Source: Shewanella insulae
GTDB taxonomy: Bacteria; Pseudomonadota; Gammaproteobacteria; Enterobacterales; Shewanellaceae
Length of the DNA: 64,000 nt
NCBI RefSeq assembly: GCF_009831655.1
Contig: NZ_WRPA01000005.1
Span: 124,001-188,000, forward strand
Direction: 5' to 3'
In this document: one piece after another, positions 29,136 through 40,168 of the stretch
Layout: the number at the start of each line of letters is the position of its first letter
How positions within the stretch are numbered: the first letter of the stretch is position 1
Position numbers and translations under genes: made by a program
The notes under the pieces: model-generated
Databases searched by the model: none
Seen by the model: the letters and a program-made list of their open reading frames with translations, nothing else
What the model was told of the DNA's origin: nothing

Positions 29136-29686
29136 GTGGTTCTCTATGGATTATGGCTTAGATGTTAAATGTGGCGATTATAGTGGAAATCTTGCCAAGA
29201 TGCTTTAGCCTAAGCAGTTAATTCCAACCGTAATGCCATTAATTTTGGCTAAGCGGCGGATGCCCACAATTGGGCGAGCATTGCTGGTGGGATTGAACCT
29301 TAGTTAAAGCCAGGATTAAAAGCTTGTTTATCGCGGGCCAGCTGACTGAATTTACTGTAAAAAACGCTGAACACCCGTAAGGGATAAAAGGCGGTCTGGC
29401 TGCGTACTGGCGTGCAAAAAACCTTGTAATAAATTAATGTGATAATGATACTTGCATTTAGCTAAATTCAGGGGTTTAATTGCGCGCCTTTTTTTACTTT
29501 AGACAAGTATAAATTGAGTTAACTAATTATGGCGGGGACTCGAAGGATAACTTCGATATCTGACACCCAAAAACGGTGTTGATGTTGCGGCTTATTTACC
29601 TGATAGGTGCGATAGTAAGTAACATTAATGTGTTGGTAGACAAAGCAGCTGCCGAATATGAATGTAAATAGACAGGTTGAGAGAAT
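29136..29686. promoter_or_regulatory. Intergenic region and probable speA leader with a short ORF and hairpins
   Basis: This 550-base gap contains a 12-base palindrome ATTTAGCTAAAT (29456-29467) and a GATAATGATA box beside it (29441-29450), similar to half of a Fur site. A 17-codon ORF runs from ATG 29529 to TGA 29582. Two hairpins lie inside that ORF: CGAAG/CTTCG (29541-29555) and ACACC/GGTGT (29563-29579). No Shine-Dalgarno of note precedes the short ORF. The promoter is not clear. Confidence 0.4.
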
Positions 29687-31600
29687 ATGAGTAATTGGTC
29701 TATTAAAGATGCTTATGCTGGTTATAACGTTAATTATTGGAGCTCTGGGCTCTACGGCATAAGTGAGGCCGGTGAGGTGACGGTGTCCCCGGATCCTAAT
29801 CATCCTGAGCACACGATAGGGTTAAATGAACTCGCTAAGGATATGGTGAAATCCGGCGTGGCCTTGCCTGTGTTGGTGCGCTTCCCGCAGATCCTGCATC
29901 ACAGAGTCAACAGCCTGTGTAACGCCTTCAACCAGGCTATCACCCGCTATGATTATCAGTCAGACTATCTGCTTGTCTATCCCATCAAGGTGAACCAACA
30001 GCAAACTGTGGTCGAAGAGATCCTGGCGAGTCAGGTGTCTAAAGAGGTGCCGCAGCTGGGTCTAGAGGCCGGCAGTAAGCCTGAGCTGATGGCGGTACTC
30101 GCCATGGCGCAGAAAGCCAGCTCGGTGATCATCTGTAACGGCTACAAAGATGTGGAATATATTCGCCTGGCGCTGATCGGCGAGAAACTGGGCCATCAGG
30201 TCTATATCGTGCTCGAGAAGCTCTCCGAATTGAAAGTGGTTCTCGAAGAAGCCAAGAAGCTGGGTGTGACCCCGCGTCTGGGTCTGCGCGTGCGTCTGGC
30301 CTTCCAAGGCAAGGGCAAGTGGCAAGCCAGCGGCGGCGAGAAGTCTAAGTTTGGTCTGTCGGCGGCTCAGGTGCTCAACGTGATCAACTCACTGAAAGAT
30401 CATGACATGCTCGATAGCCTACAGCTGCTGCATTTCCACCTGGGATCGCAAATCGCCAACATCCGTGATATCCGTAGCGGCGTGAGCGAGGCGGGCCGTT
30501 TCTACTGTGAACTACAGAAGATGGGCGCCAACGTTAAATGTTTCGACGTGGGTGGCGGTCTGGCGGTGGACTATGACGGTACCCGGAGCCAGAGCAGCAA
30601 CTCGATGAACTATGGCCTGACCGAATACGCCAACAACATCGTCAGCGTGTTGAATGACATGTGCCGCGAGCACGATCAGCCTATGCCACGTCTCATCTCT
30701 GAGTCTGGTCGTTACCTGACGGCTCATCACGCCGTGTTGATCACCGACGTGATTGGCACAGAGGCCTATAAGCCAGAAGATTTGCAAGCGCCGAATGATG
30801 AGGCGCCGCAGCAGCTGAAGAACATGTGGGATTCATGGGGGGAGGTGAGTGGCCGCGCGGATCAAAGGGCGCTTATCGAGATCTACCATGATGTACAGAG
30901 CGATCTGGCCGAAGTGCATTCGCTGTTTGCCCTTGGACAGATGAGCCTGGCCGACAGAGCCTGGGCGGAGCAGATGAACCTGCGTGTCTGTTACGAGCTT
31001 AAAGGGGTCATGAGCGGTAAGTATCGTTTCCACCGCCCGGTGATCGATGAGCTTAACGAGAAACTGGCCGACAAGTTCTTCGTAAATTTCTCGCTGTTCC
31101 AGTCGCTGCCCGATGCCTGGGGTATCGATCAGGTGTTCCCTGTGATGCCGCTAAGTGGCTTGGATAAGGAACCTGAGCGCCGCGCCGTGATGCTGGACAT
31201 CACCTGTGACTCAGACGGCACTGTGGATCAGTATGTAGATGGCCAGGGTATCGAAACAACCCTGCCTGTACCGGCATGGAGCGCTGAGAGCCCTTATCTT
31301 ATCGGTTTCTTCCTGGTGGGGGCCTATCAGGAGATCCTCGGGGATATGCATAACCTGTTTGGCGATACCAACTCTGCCGTGGTGCGATTGGACGATGATG
31401 GCCTGGTGAATATCGAGTCGGTACTGGCCGGTGATACGGTTGCCGATGTACTGCGTTACGTTAACCTGGACGCCGTCTCCTTTATGCGTACCTATGAGGA
31501 GCTGGTGAACCTGCACATTAAGGAAGATGAGCGCGCTAACATCCTCGAAGAGCTGCAGGTTGGATTGAAAGGCTACACCTATCTGGAAGATTTCTCCTGA
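29687..31600 (+). CDS. speA: Biosynthetic arginine decarboxylase
   Basis: SpeA is a PLP enzyme that decarboxylates L-arginine to agmatine, the first step of the agmatine route to putrescine. The 637-residue length matches E. coli SpeA (about 630-660). The fold III PLP barrel is visible as YPIKVNQQ (PLP lysine, near residue 102), [29 protein letters not shown] and [13 protein letters not shown]. Late [10 protein letters not shown] carries the Cys-Asp of the active site. GAGAG precedes the start. It leads a cluster with speD and speB. Confidence 0.96.
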   Translation: MSNWSIKDAYAGYNVNYWSSGLYGISEAGEVTVSPDPNHPEHTIGLNELAKDMVKSGVALPVLVRFPQILHHRVNSLCNAFNQAITRYDYQSDYLLVYPIKVNQQQTVVEEILASQVSKEVPQLGLEAGSKPELMAVLAMAQKASSVIICNGYKDVEYIRLALIGEKLGHQVYIVLEKLSELKVVLEEAKKLGVTPRLGLRVRLAFQGKGKWQASGGEKSKFGLSAAQVLNVINSLKDHDMLDSLQLLHFHLGSQIANIRDIRSGVSEAGRFYCELQKMGANVKCFDVGGGLAVDYDGTRSQSSNSMNYGLTEYANNIVSVLNDMCREHDQPMPRLISESGRYLTAHHAVLITDVIGTEAYKPEDLQAPNDEAPQQLKNMWDSWGEVSGRADQRALIEIYHDVQSDLAEVHSLFALGQMSLADRAWAEQMNLRVCYELKGVMSGKYRFHRPVIDELNEKLADKFFVNFSLFQSLPDAWGIDQVFPVMPLSGLDKEPERRAVMLDITCDSDGTVDQYVDGQGIETTLPVPAWSAESPYLIGFFLVGAYQEILGDMHNLFGDTNSAVVRLDDDGLVNIESVLAGDTVADVLRYVNLDAVSFMRTYEELVNLHIKEDERANILEELQVGLKGYTYLEDFS

Positions 31601-31677
31601 TTGGCAAGTTAGCCAGTATTGCCTGGGATCTCGGCTAGGGCTTGCCGGGATCCTGTTAGACGATGGGGAGGGAGTCG

Positions 31678-32598
31678 ATGTATTTTGAAGGGGCAGAGAA
31701 GCGTTTATCGCTGACGCTAGAGTCGGCTTGTCCGTCGCTTAGGGCGTTAGGCGATGCCTATTGGCGCCGCGCCCTGGCAAAGAGCAATACAGAGATCCTC
31801 TCCAAGTTGAGCAGTGAGCAGTGCGATGCCTATCTGCTCAGCGAATCCAGCCTGTTTATCTGGCACGATAGCCTGGTGTTGATCACCTGTGGTAACACCC
31901 GACTCATAGAGACGGTAGTGAACTTGGTTGAGTCTTTGGGTCCCAAGCAGATACTGAGCTTAAGCTATCAGCGCAAGAGCGAGATCTTAGCCTCCTTGCA
32001 GAGCAGTCGTTTCGAAGAAGATCTTGCCCGCCTAAGAGAGCTGCTGAGCGGTGATGCTTATCGAATGGGTCACTTAGATGGCCATTATCATCAGCTGTTC
32101 TTGTCAGGGCAGGTGGGACAGCTCAAGCCTACTCAGGTGATGCAGATGTACCATATCCGCGGCGACTTGGCCGATTATCTGCGTAGCGACAGGCAATCGA
32201 CAGAGGGGATCGCCAGTCGGCTCAATTTAACTCAGTTATTGTCGGGCTTTCACCTAGATACGCATCTGTTCTCGCCACTGGGTTATTCGCTTAACGCCCT
32301 TAGGGGGCAAGACTATTTCACCCTGCATATCACTCCCCAAGAGATGAGCTCCTATGTGAGCCTGGAGACGAATCTGTCGCTCGGCGACGGTCTTAGGGCT
32401 ATAGTCGTTGAGTTGTTAAATCGCTTGAACCCGGTAAGCTGGGATATCGCAGGATTTGATGCCGAGGCGCCAGCATATTGCGCCGAGCAGTATAGCCTGC
32501 AGGCTCGCGGCGAACTTGCCTTGGCAGATGGCCAAGGCCTATATATAAAACACTATAAACAGCGCGATTGTGAGCAGTTGTTGCCTGTTGCGTTGTGA
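31678..32598 (+). CDS. speD: Eukaryotic-type S-adenosylmethionine decarboxylase proenzyme
   Basis: This pyruvoyl enzyme makes decarboxylated AdoMet, the aminopropyl donor for spermidine. It resembles the long eukaryotic form, not E. coli SpeD. The opening YFEGAEKRL matches the human FFEGTEKLL. The self-cleavage site LLSESS gives pyruvoyl Ser57, and Cys71 (LITCGNT) is 14 residues later, the same spacing as human Ser68/Cys82. GYS and HITP supply the processing Ser and His, followed by SYVSLETNL. The human Lys80 of the putrescine-activation site is Ile69 here. I chose the ATG at 31678 with GGGAGGGAG upstream; ATG 31663 adds five residues. It lies between speA and speB. Confidence 0.93.
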   Translation: MYFEGAEKRLSLTLESACPSLRALGDAYWRRALAKSNTEILSKLSSEQCDAYLLSESSLFIWHDSLVLITCGNTRLIETVVNLVESLGPKQILSLSYQRKSEILASLQSSRFEEDLARLRELLSGDAYRMGHLDGHYHQLFLSGQVGQLKPTQVMQMYHIRGDLADYLRSDRQSTEGIASRLNLTQLLSGFHLDTHLFSPLGYSLNALRGQDYFTLHITPQEMSSYVSLETNLSLGDGLRAIVVELLNRLNPVSWDIAGFDAEAPAYCAEQYSLQARGELALADGQGLYIKHYKQRDCEQLLPVAL

Positions 32599-32624
32599 TC
32601 TTTACTTCTTGATTTGGAGCATGT

Positions 32625-33548
32625 ATGACCACTATTGCAGATAAGCCTGATTACTCGCTTTACTCTAATGCATTTGGTTATTTAAGACAGCCACTGGACT
32701 TTAAACCACTCGAGAGTGACGCCGATGTAGTGGTACTGGGTTTACCCTTCGATATGGCTACGACGGGCCGCTCGGGTGGTCGTATGGGCCCTGGCGCCAT
32801 ACGTCAGGCATCGGTAAACCTGGCCTGGGAAGAGTGCCGTTGGCCTTGGGACTTTAAGTTGTCCGATCACCTTAAAATGGTCGATGCGGGCGACTTGGTG
32901 TACGACTGCGGTGATGCGGCCGATTTTACCCAGCGTGTGGAAGACTTTGCGACGGCGATTCTCGATTCTGGTAAGGCGCTACTCAGCTTTGGTGGCGATC
33001 ACTTCGTAACCCTGCCGCTACTACGAGCCCACTATAAGAAGCATGGCAAGATGGCGCTGCTGCATTTCGATGCGCACACAGACACCTATAGCCAGGGCAG
33101 CAAGTATGATCACGGCACCATGTTTTTCCACGCGCCAAACGAAGGGATCATAGATGCATCTCATTCAGTGCAGGTGGGGATCCGCACCGAGTATGACAAG
33201 CCAAGTCACCTGTTCAAGGTGATCGATGCGGCCGCTGCCAACGAGCTAAGCGCTGATGAGATTATTGCCCAGATTAAAGACCGTGTCGGCGACATGCCTT
33301 TGTACGTTACCTTCGACATCGATTGTCTGGATCCAGCCTTTGCGCCGGGCACGGGAACGCCTGTGTGCGGCGGCCTCACCAGCGACAAGGCGATGAAGAT
33401 CATTCGAGGTCTGCGCGGTATGAATGTAGTCGGCATGGATGTGGTAGAGGTGGCGCCAGCCTATGATAGCGCCGAGATCACTGCGCTGGCCGGGGCGACC
33501 TTAGGTCTGGAGATGCTACACGTTTGGGCCTGCGCCCATAAGACGTAA
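32625..33548 (+). CDS. speB: Agmatinase
   Basis: SpeB hydrolyses agmatine to putrescine and urea, completing the route begun by SpeA. The 307-residue ureohydrolase has its manganese ligands in [18 protein letters not shown] and [17 protein letters not shown], all intact. [18 protein letters not shown] is the typical C-terminal signature. It starts 26 bases after speD with GGAG upstream. Context makes agmatine the likely substrate. Confidence 0.95.
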   Translation: MTTIADKPDYSLYSNAFGYLRQPLDFKPLESDADVVVLGLPFDMATTGRSGGRMGPGAIRQASVNLAWEECRWPWDFKLSDHLKMVDAGDLVYDCGDAADFTQRVEDFATAILDSGKALLSFGGDHFVTLPLLRAHYKKHGKMALLHFDAHTDTYSQGSKYDHGTMFFHAPNEGIIDASHSVQVGIRTEYDKPSHLFKVIDAAAANELSADEIIAQIKDRVGDMPLYVTFDIDCLDPAFAPGTGTPVCGGLTSDKAMKIIRGLRGMNVVGMDVVEVAPAYDSAEITALAGATLGLEMLHVWACAHKT

Positions 33549-33574
33549 ACGAAAGGGACAGGGTAAGGAAGCAG

Positions 33575-34231
33575 ATGTCGAACTTAAGTGATATTAGACG
33601 AGAATACACCCTGGGGGGGCTGCACCGTGAGGAGCTGCCCGACAACCCAATGGTGCTATTTGAAAAGTGGATTGAACAGATCCGTGATGCAGAGGTCCTG
33701 CCGGATCCGACAGCCATGTCGGTGGCAACCGTCGACGCTGATGGCCAGCCGTTTCAGCGCATAGTGCTGCTTAAACGCTTCGATGACGAGGGCTTTGTGT
33801 TTTTCACTAACCTGGCCAGTCGTAAGGCGGAGCAGATAGCGCAAAACAACAAGGTGAGTCTGCTGTTTCCCTGGCACGCCCTGGAGCGTCAAGTGGCGGT
33901 GACAGGTGTGGCGGAGCAGCTCTCGACGACTGAGGTATTAAAGTACTTCGTGACGCGACCCAAAGAGAGTCAGATCGCCGCCTGGGTGTCTAAGCAATCG
34001 AGCAAGATCTCCGCCCGTCAGGCGCTGGAGAGCAAGTTTGCCGAGATGAAGGCCAAGTTCAGCCAGGGGGAGGTGCCTTTGCCTAAGTTTTGGGGCGGTT
34101 ACCGAGTGCGTCCCAGCAGCATAGAGTTTTGGCAGGGGGGCGAATATCGCCTGCATGATCGCTTCCTCTATACCCGTCAAGACTCTAGCAGTACAGAAAG
34201 TGGCTGGAGTATCGACCGTCTGGCGCCATAG
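33575..34231 (+). CDS. pdxH: Pyridoxamine 5'-phosphate oxidase
   Basis: This FMN enzyme makes pyridoxal phosphate, the last step of vitamin B6 synthesis and salvage. The 218 residues show the family opening [16 protein letters not shown], then the FMN-binding [18 protein letters not shown] and [35 protein letters not shown] comes later, and the C-terminus ends in WSIDRLAP. It follows speB by 26 bases. SpeA is a PLP enzyme, but the adjacency may be chance. Confidence 0.96.
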   Translation: MSNLSDIRREYTLGGLHREELPDNPMVLFEKWIEQIRDAEVLPDPTAMSVATVDADGQPFQRIVLLKRFDDEGFVFFTNLASRKAEQIAQNNKVSLLFPWHALERQVAVTGVAEQLSTTEVLKYFVTRPKESQIAAWVSKQSSKISARQALESKFAEMKAKFSQGEVPLPKFWGGYRVRPSSIEFWQGGEYRLHDRFLYTRQDSSSTESGWSIDRLAP

Positions 34232-34257
34232 GCGTCGCGAGCAAGGCAACCTTGCAT

Positions 34258-34290
34258 ATAAAAAAACCACCGCATTGCGGTGGTTTTTTG
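34258..34290. terminator. Bidirectional terminator after pdxH
   Basis: AAAAAACCACCGC/GCGGTGGTTTTTT has a three-base loop. It serves the convergent gene at 34305 as well. Confidence 0.92.
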
Positions 34291-34304
34291 TTCTAAGAGG
34301 GGGG

Positions 34305-35081
34305 TTACCATTTCTTCTTCGGCTGGAACAGTACGTCGATATCGTCCTCTTCACTTTTCTGCTGCGGTGCATTAGGCTGCGCCTGCTTCTGCGCGCCCAT
34401 GATCTCATCGAGCAGTAACTTGGCTTCATCTACCTTCTTGGTGATAAAAGGATCGTTAGGGGTTAATGCCTTTATGGTGTGAAGGGTGGCTAATGCCTTT
34501 GTCACCATCTGCTTAGAGGAACCATATTGCTTCATGAAACAGGCGGTGCGGGCGCGCGATAGCATGGAATCTACATTTATTCTGAGCTGCAGGCTGTCAA
34601 CACGGGCCTCTTCCTGGGCAAAGGTATTGGGATCGACTTTGCCTTTGTTGTGCTCGGCGCGCAAGATGGCCTTGAGCTTCTTTAGTACCTTAACTAGATC
34701 TAGGATCTGCTTGTCGGTATCGGGCAGGCGAAAACTCTCGATGGCAGGATTTTGTTTCTGGGCGTTTTGCAGGTTTTCTATCTGTCCAGTAAGATCTGTG
34801 AGTCGGCGCTGATAATCGGCAGACTGGGGACCACCTAAGGTGACAGATTGGCTTAAGGCTTCTTGCACTCTTTTGTAAAGGATCAATACCAGGTTGGTCG
34901 AACAGGGAAACATCCCAGTGCAAGAGAGCACGTTCTCGGTTTCGTCGATGATGGCTCTTTGTCTGGCTAACTCTGTTCTTCGCTCGGCCTCGGCTCGTTC
35001 TTTTTGTTGTTGGATGACATTGATGCCAATAACCAGTAGCAGCAATGCGCCTATGAGGATCAGAACCAAAGTAAATATCAT
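34305..35081 (-). CDS. Membrane-anchored helical protein of unknown function
   Basis: I do not recognise a named family. The 258-residue protein has one N-terminal membrane helix (about 2-22) followed by a charged KERAEAERRTELARQR stretch. The rest is mainly helical with heptad-like segments (about 95-190), and three cysteines cluster at residues 54, 60 and about 181. The C-terminus is low complexity (AQPNAPQQKSEEDD) and ends DVLFQPKKKW. Its codon use and clear gene boundaries suggest it is real. It is divergent from cysB. Confidence 0.75.
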   Translation of the reverse strand: MIFTLVLILIGALLLLVIGINVIQQQKERAEAERRTELARQRAIIDETENVLSCTGMFPCSTNLVLILYKRVQEALSQSVTLGGPQSADYQRRLTDLTGQIENLQNAQKQNPAIESFRLPDTDKQILDLVKVLKKLKAILRAEHNKGKVDPNTFAQEEARVDSLQLRINVDSMLSRARTACFMKQYGSSKQMVTKALATLHTIKALTPNDPFITKKVDEAKLLLDEIMGAQKQAQPNAPQQKSEEDDIDVLFQPKKKW

Positions 35082-35293
35082 AGATCTACCAATTTTTATG
35101 CAATTCCATTAATGCTACTATAAATCAACACGCTAGCATAGTTATCTTAGACCAGCTTTATCTTTATGTCGTGTGATTCATCTCACCTCTATGCTATATT
35201 CCCCTTTGATTTAATTTTTCGCCTGTACTATAACTAATTCTTATACTAACTCTTATGATTAGGGTAGCGAAATTAGGCCTCGGGGCTCGCTAA

Positions 35294-36295
<1,002 letters not shown>

Positions 36296-36346
36296 GGCTA
36301 GCGTTTAGGCTTAGCTTAGATTTCAAATAAGCCGGTGTTTATCCAT

Positions 36347-36376
36347 AAAAAAACTCGCCCCAGGGCGAGTTTTTTA
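36347..36376. terminator. Bidirectional terminator between cysB and sdaA
   Basis: ACTCGCCC/GGGCGAGT has a two-base loop (four to five when end pairs open), with an A-run before and T-run after. Confidence 0.9.
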
Positions 36377-36394
36377 TTCTTTATATAAAGGCGA

Positions 36395-37771
36395 TTAACA
36401 TTCGACTATGTTCACCGCCAATCCACCCTTGGCGGTTTCCTTGTATTTGCTGCGCATATCTTTGCCGGTATCCATCATGGTCTTGATCACCTTATCCAGC
36501 GAGACCTTATGGTTGCCATCGCCGCGCATCGCCAAGCGTGAGGCGTTGATCGCCTTGACCGCGCCCATGGCATTACGCTCGATACAAGGCACCTGCACCA
36601 GACCGCCTACAGGGTCGCAGGTCAGTCCCAGGTTATGTTCCATGCCGATCTCGGCGGCATTCTCCACATGTTCAACCGTGCCGCCCATGATCTCGGTGAG
36701 CGCGGCGGCGGCCATAGAGCAGGCCACACCGACTTCGCCCTGACATCCCACTTCGGCACCTGAGATGGAGGCATTCTTCTTGTAGAGAATGCCGATGGCG
36801 GCTGCAGTCAATAGGTACTGACAACAGATATCCAGATCTACCTTTTGGACGAAGGTGTCGTAGTAGCATAGCACGGCTGGGATGATGCCAGCGGCGCCGT
36901 TGGTCGGCGCAGTCACCACGCGATCGCCGGCGGCGTTCTGTTCATTAACGGCCAATGCAAACAGATCGACCCAATCCATGGCTGTAAGCGGGTCGACCAC
37001 TGTCTTGCTCTCGGCCTTGAGGCGACGATAGAGGGCCGGGGCGCGGCGTCTGAGTTTCAGGCCGCCGGGGAGTATGCCTTCCTTCTGATAGCCACGTTCG
37101 ACGCAAGTCTTCATAGTCTGCCAGATGGTCCACAGGCGCTCTTTCACCTCTTGCTCGCTGGCGATAGACAGCTCGTTTTCCATCATCAGCGCGGAGATGC
37201 TTAGGCCGTTGTCGACACACATGTCCAGTAACTCGGCGGCGCTATTAAAGTCATAGGGCGCGGCTTCGATTGGGGAGGCGGGCGAGGCATCTTGCGCCTG
37301 GATCTCATCTTCATCTAAGATGAAGCCGCCACCGACCGAATAGTAGGTACGCTGGTAGATGCAGTTACCCTTAGCATAGGCATAGAGGGTCATGGCGTTG
37401 GCGTGAGCTGGCAGACTCTTGCGCCTGTGGTAGGTGATGCCATCTTCGCGGCTGAAACGAACCACCTTGTTGTTCGGCATGGTTAAGCTTTGCGTATCGT
37501 GTACCTTTGCCAGGGTGGCATCGATCTTATCGGTATCAACGGTTTCAGGGGCTTCGCCCATCAGGCCTAATATCACGGCCTTACCCGTGCCGTGGCCCTT
37601 ACCGGTTTGGCCGAGAGAGCCAAATAGCTCAGATCTCAGCTCATCTGTTTCTGCTAGATGACCATGTTTTTCTAAATCTTGAATGAAGACATTACCCGCT
37701 TTCATCGGGCCGACGGTATGGGAACTTGAGGGCCCGATACCAATTTTAAACATGTCAAAAACGCTAATCAT
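36395..37771 (-). CDS. sdaA: L-serine ammonia-lyase, iron-sulfur type
   Basis: This enzyme deaminates L-serine to pyruvate and ammonia with a [4Fe-4S] cluster. It is the fused single-chain form with the beta domain first, opening [21 protein letters not shown]. Cluster ligands lie in the C-terminal alpha domain, including [16 protein letters not shown] and [21 protein letters not shown]. The 458 residues match the enterobacterial form. The leader upstream holds overlapping hairpins. Confidence 0.96.
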   Translation of the reverse strand: MISVFDMFKIGIGPSSSHTVGPMKAGNVFIQDLEKHGHLAETDELRSELFGSLGQTGKGHGTGKAVILGLMGEAPETVDTDKIDATLAKVHDTQSLTMPNNKVVRFSREDGITYHRRKSLPAHANAMTLYAYAKGNCIYQRTYYSVGGGFILDEDEIQAQDASPASPIEAAPYDFNSAAELLDMCVDNGLSISALMMENELSIASEQEVKERLWTIWQTMKTCVERGYQKEGILPGGLKLRRRAPALYRRLKAESKTVVDPLTAMDWVDLFALAVNEQNAAGDRVVTAPTNGAAGIIPAVLCYYDTFVQKVDLDICCQYLLTAAAIGILYKKNASISGAEVGCQGEVGVACSMAAAALTEIMGGTVEHVENAAEIGMEHNLGLTCDPVGGLVQVPCIERNAMGAVKAINASRLAMRGDGNHKVSLDKVIKTMMDTGKDMRSKYKETAKGGLAVNIVEC

Positions 37772-38129
37772 TATAAAACCCTGTTGTAATCATTATTTTC
37801 GTTATTCAATCTCTGTGATTTTAGGCCAATTTAATTATTCATGCCCGAAGGGGCGTTAACACCGCCCCATTGTGCTACCCTTGCGAGCACATTAAGATTG
37901 TCAATTATTAAGTATCCCATACTTTAGTCGCAGCTTTCGCATTAGTTTTTTTCAAGATTGGGTTTCGCATTAGGCATACTATTGCTAATCTAGAAGGGCC
38001 GCGGGAAGCTGTCTGCGACATTGAAGTTTTATCGATTTTATACAAAAGCTTATGGCATTTTTATTTTCACGGTAGTTGTTTTTAGTTGGCGTACTTTAAG
38101 CTGAACTAACAGTTTTTCTAGGGGGAGTT
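37772..38129. promoter_or_regulatory. Divergent sdaA/nagZ intergenic region with overlapping hairpins
   Basis: The hairpin GGGGCG/CGCCCC (37850-37868) shares its left arm with GCCC/GGGC (37843-37854), so only one can form at a time. They lie about 80 bases before the sdaA start. Nothing else is recognisable. The nagZ GTG has GGGGGAG upstream. Confidence 0.4.
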
Positions 38130-39143
38130 GTGAGCTATTTAATGATGGATTTGTTATCCACTGAGATGAATGCGCAGGAACAAGTGCAGTTGATGCATCC
38201 CATGGTCGGCGGGCTGATATTGTTTTCCCGCAACTATCAAGATCGCCATCAACTTTGCACCTTGGTGGCCTCGGTGCGTGCCCTGAGACCCGATCTGCTC
38301 ATCGCCGTGGATCATGAAGGCGGCCGGGTACAAAGATTTATCGAGGGCTTTAGTAAGATCCCTGCCATGGGGGACATATTGCCAGCGGCTAAGCATGATC
38401 TCCAGTTAGCCAAGTGTTGGGCGACCGAGCTAGGTTTTCTCATGGCCGTTGAATTGCTGAGCTGTGATATCGATTTAAGTTTTGCCCCTGTATTGGATCT
38501 GAATGGCATCAGTCAGGTGATTGGTACCCGGGCCTTTAGCGATAAGCCTGATGAGGTGATAGCCCTGGCTGGTGCCTTCATTCAAGGGATGCAGGATGCG
38601 GGAATGGCCGCAGTGGGTAAGCATTTCCCAGGCCATGGTAGTGTGGCGGCTGACTCCCATATTGCCAAGCCCTTGGATGAGCGCAGCGAAGCTGAGATCC
38701 GCGCCCTGGATATGGTGCCGTTTCAACACCTCATGGGGGCAAAACAGTTGCAGGGAGTGATGCCGGCCCACGTGATCTATCCTAAGGTCGATCCTAATCC
38801 GGCGGGCTTCTCTTCCTATTGGCTCAAGCAGGTGCTGCGTGAAGAGCTCAAGTTCGATGGCGTGATCTTCTCTGACGATCTCGGCATGAAAGGCGCAGGC
38901 GTAGTGGGTGGCTATTCAGCGCGAGCGAGGGCGGCTATCGAAGCGGGCTGTGACATGATCTTGTTGTGTAACGACAGTCAGGGTGTCAGCGAGCTACTAA
39001 CCTCGTTCCAGTGGCCAGAGCAAGGTCCACAGGTGCCTGCGCGTAAATTACTTGCCAATGGGGCTCAGGCGGCCAAGGCGCTAGAGGATGAATCACGTTA
39101 TCTGGCGGCAAGAAGGATAGCAGAGCAGATCTGTATGGGCTAA
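38130..39143 (+). CDS. nagZ: Beta-N-acetylhexosaminidase NagZ
   Basis: NagZ removes N-acetylglucosamine from 1,6-anhydro-muropeptides in cytoplasmic cell-wall recycling, yielding signals that control AmpC in some bacteria. The 337-residue GH3 protein has LIAVDHEGGRVQRFIEGF and GKHFPGHGSVAADSHIAKP, which holds the His-Asp acid/base pair. The nucleophile Asp is in SDDLGMKGAG. The start is GTG with a strong Shine-Dalgarno. It is followed by ycfP, as in E. coli. Confidence 0.95.
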   Translation: MSYLMMDLLSTEMNAQEQVQLMHPMVGGLILFSRNYQDRHQLCTLVASVRALRPDLLIAVDHEGGRVQRFIEGFSKIPAMGDILPAAKHDLQLAKCWATELGFLMAVELLSCDIDLSFAPVLDLNGISQVIGTRAFSDKPDEVIALAGAFIQGMQDAGMAAVGKHFPGHGSVAADSHIAKPLDERSEAEIRALDMVPFQHLMGAKQLQGVMPAHVIYPKVDPNPAGFSSYWLKQVLREELKFDGVIFSDDLGMKGAGVVGGYSARARAAIEAGCDMILLCNDSQGVSELLTSFQWPEQGPQVPARKLLANGAQAAKALEDESRYLAARRIAEQICMG

Positions 39144-39218
39144 ATTTGATGTAGCGCAACAACAGCCAATGATGAGTTAGCTAAAGTTAATATTCACTTA
39201 CAGTTAGCAGGTAACAGG

Positions 39219-39761
39219 ATGATCCTCTATTTCCACGGTTTTGACGCCACCAGTCCAGGTAATCACGAAAAAATGCGCCAGCTGCAGTTTGTCGATCCCG
39301 ACGTGCGTCTGGTGAGCTACAGCACGCTCCACCCCAAGTATGATATGCAGTATCTGCTTAATGAGGTGAGCCGTCAGTTAACTCAGAGTGATGATCCCGC
39401 GCCCTTGGCGATAGGCGTCGGCCTAGGGGGATACTGGGCCGAGCGGATAGGCTTTCTCAATGGGCTTAAAACCGTGTTGATTAACCCTAACCTGCATCCG
39501 GAAGATAATATGCTGGGTAAGATAGACAGGCCCGAAGAGTATGCCGATATCGCCAGCAAGTGTGTCAGCCAGTTTAGAGAGAAGCACAAGGGCCGTGGTA
39601 TTTGTATCTTGTCCCGCCAGGATGAGGTGCATGATAACCAAGCTGTGGCCAACACCTTAGCGCCTTTTTACCCCATCGTCTGGGATGAGGAGCAGCATCA
39701 TAAATTTCCGTCGTTGGCGGCGCATCTTGCCGAGATCAAGGCCTTTAAAGAACGCCAGTAA
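39219..39761 (+). CDS. ycfP: YcfP family protein (UPF0227)
   Basis: The alpha/beta-hydrolase-like family is conserved in gammaproteobacteria, with no firm function. The 180 residues match E. coli YcfP strongly (LHGFD-like [62 protein letters not shown]). The GVGLGG elbow carries Gly where typical hydrolases have a Ser nucleophile. That leaves catalysis uncertain. It lies 75 bases after nagZ and ends at a terminator. Confidence 0.93.
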   Translation: MILYFHGFDATSPGNHEKMRQLQFVDPDVRLVSYSTLHPKYDMQYLLNEVSRQLTQSDDPAPLAIGVGLGGYWAERIGFLNGLKTVLINPNLHPEDNMLGKIDRPEEYADIASKCVSQFREKHKGRGICILSRQDEVHDNQAVANTLAPFYPIVWDEEQHHKFPSLAAHLAEIKAFKERQ

Positions 39762-39778
39762 ACAGAATTAACCAAGAT

Positions 39779-39802
39779 GAGGAGCCGGTAGGCTCCTTTT
39801 TT
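39779..39802 (+). terminator. Rho-independent terminator after ycfP
   Basis: GGAGCC/GGCTCC has a GGTA loop and six T. Confidence 0.88.
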
Positions 39803-40011
39803 ATGCGTGTGATTCGAAGGTTTTCGATGACACTAGGGCTTAGTCAATCGCCTAACCGACTTCACAGTGCAGGGGGTTATGGTGACTGAGTGATAAAAAA
39901 TGGTTGAATATCCTGAATTTAGGTCAAAGATGAGCGTATGTGGTTAAAACTTTTTGTTATGCAAATCTAGCATAGCTTATCCATTTTATGATACAAAGTG
40001 ATACATATTGC

Positions 40012-40095
40012 TACATGATGGTCTTAAAGACCTTTTCCCAGTTTGCGTATGTCGCCCGATGCAGCTAACCACTTTATTAGTTAGCTGTTTTTTTT
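40012..40095 (+). ncRNA. Candidate small RNA with its own terminator
   Basis: Between the ycfP terminator and acyP lies a second strong terminator, CAGCTAAC/GTTAGCTG followed by eight T (40062-40095), with no gene before it. Upstream is a small hairpin GGTCT/AGACC (40020-40033) and a possible extended -10 (TGATACATATTG). TATGAT at 39987 is a second promoter possibility. A 17-codon ORF (ATG 40015) fits inside but lacks a ribosome binding site. An acyP attenuator is the alternative reading. Confidence 0.45.
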
Positions 40096-40168
40096 GTCTA
40101 TTTTTTGCCCATCCCCCGAGTTTAGGTTATCTTCAAAGGGTTAGATCGATAAGAACAAAGAGGCGCAG

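Noticed and set aside
29441..29459. Possible Fur box upstream of speA (GATAATGATA...)
   Set aside because: Only the first half matches; the second half departs from the consensus, and speA is not a usual Fur target.
40015..40068. 17-codon ORF inside the candidate small RNA
   Set aside because: No ribosome binding site, and it overlaps the terminator stem, so a peptide is less likely than an RNA.
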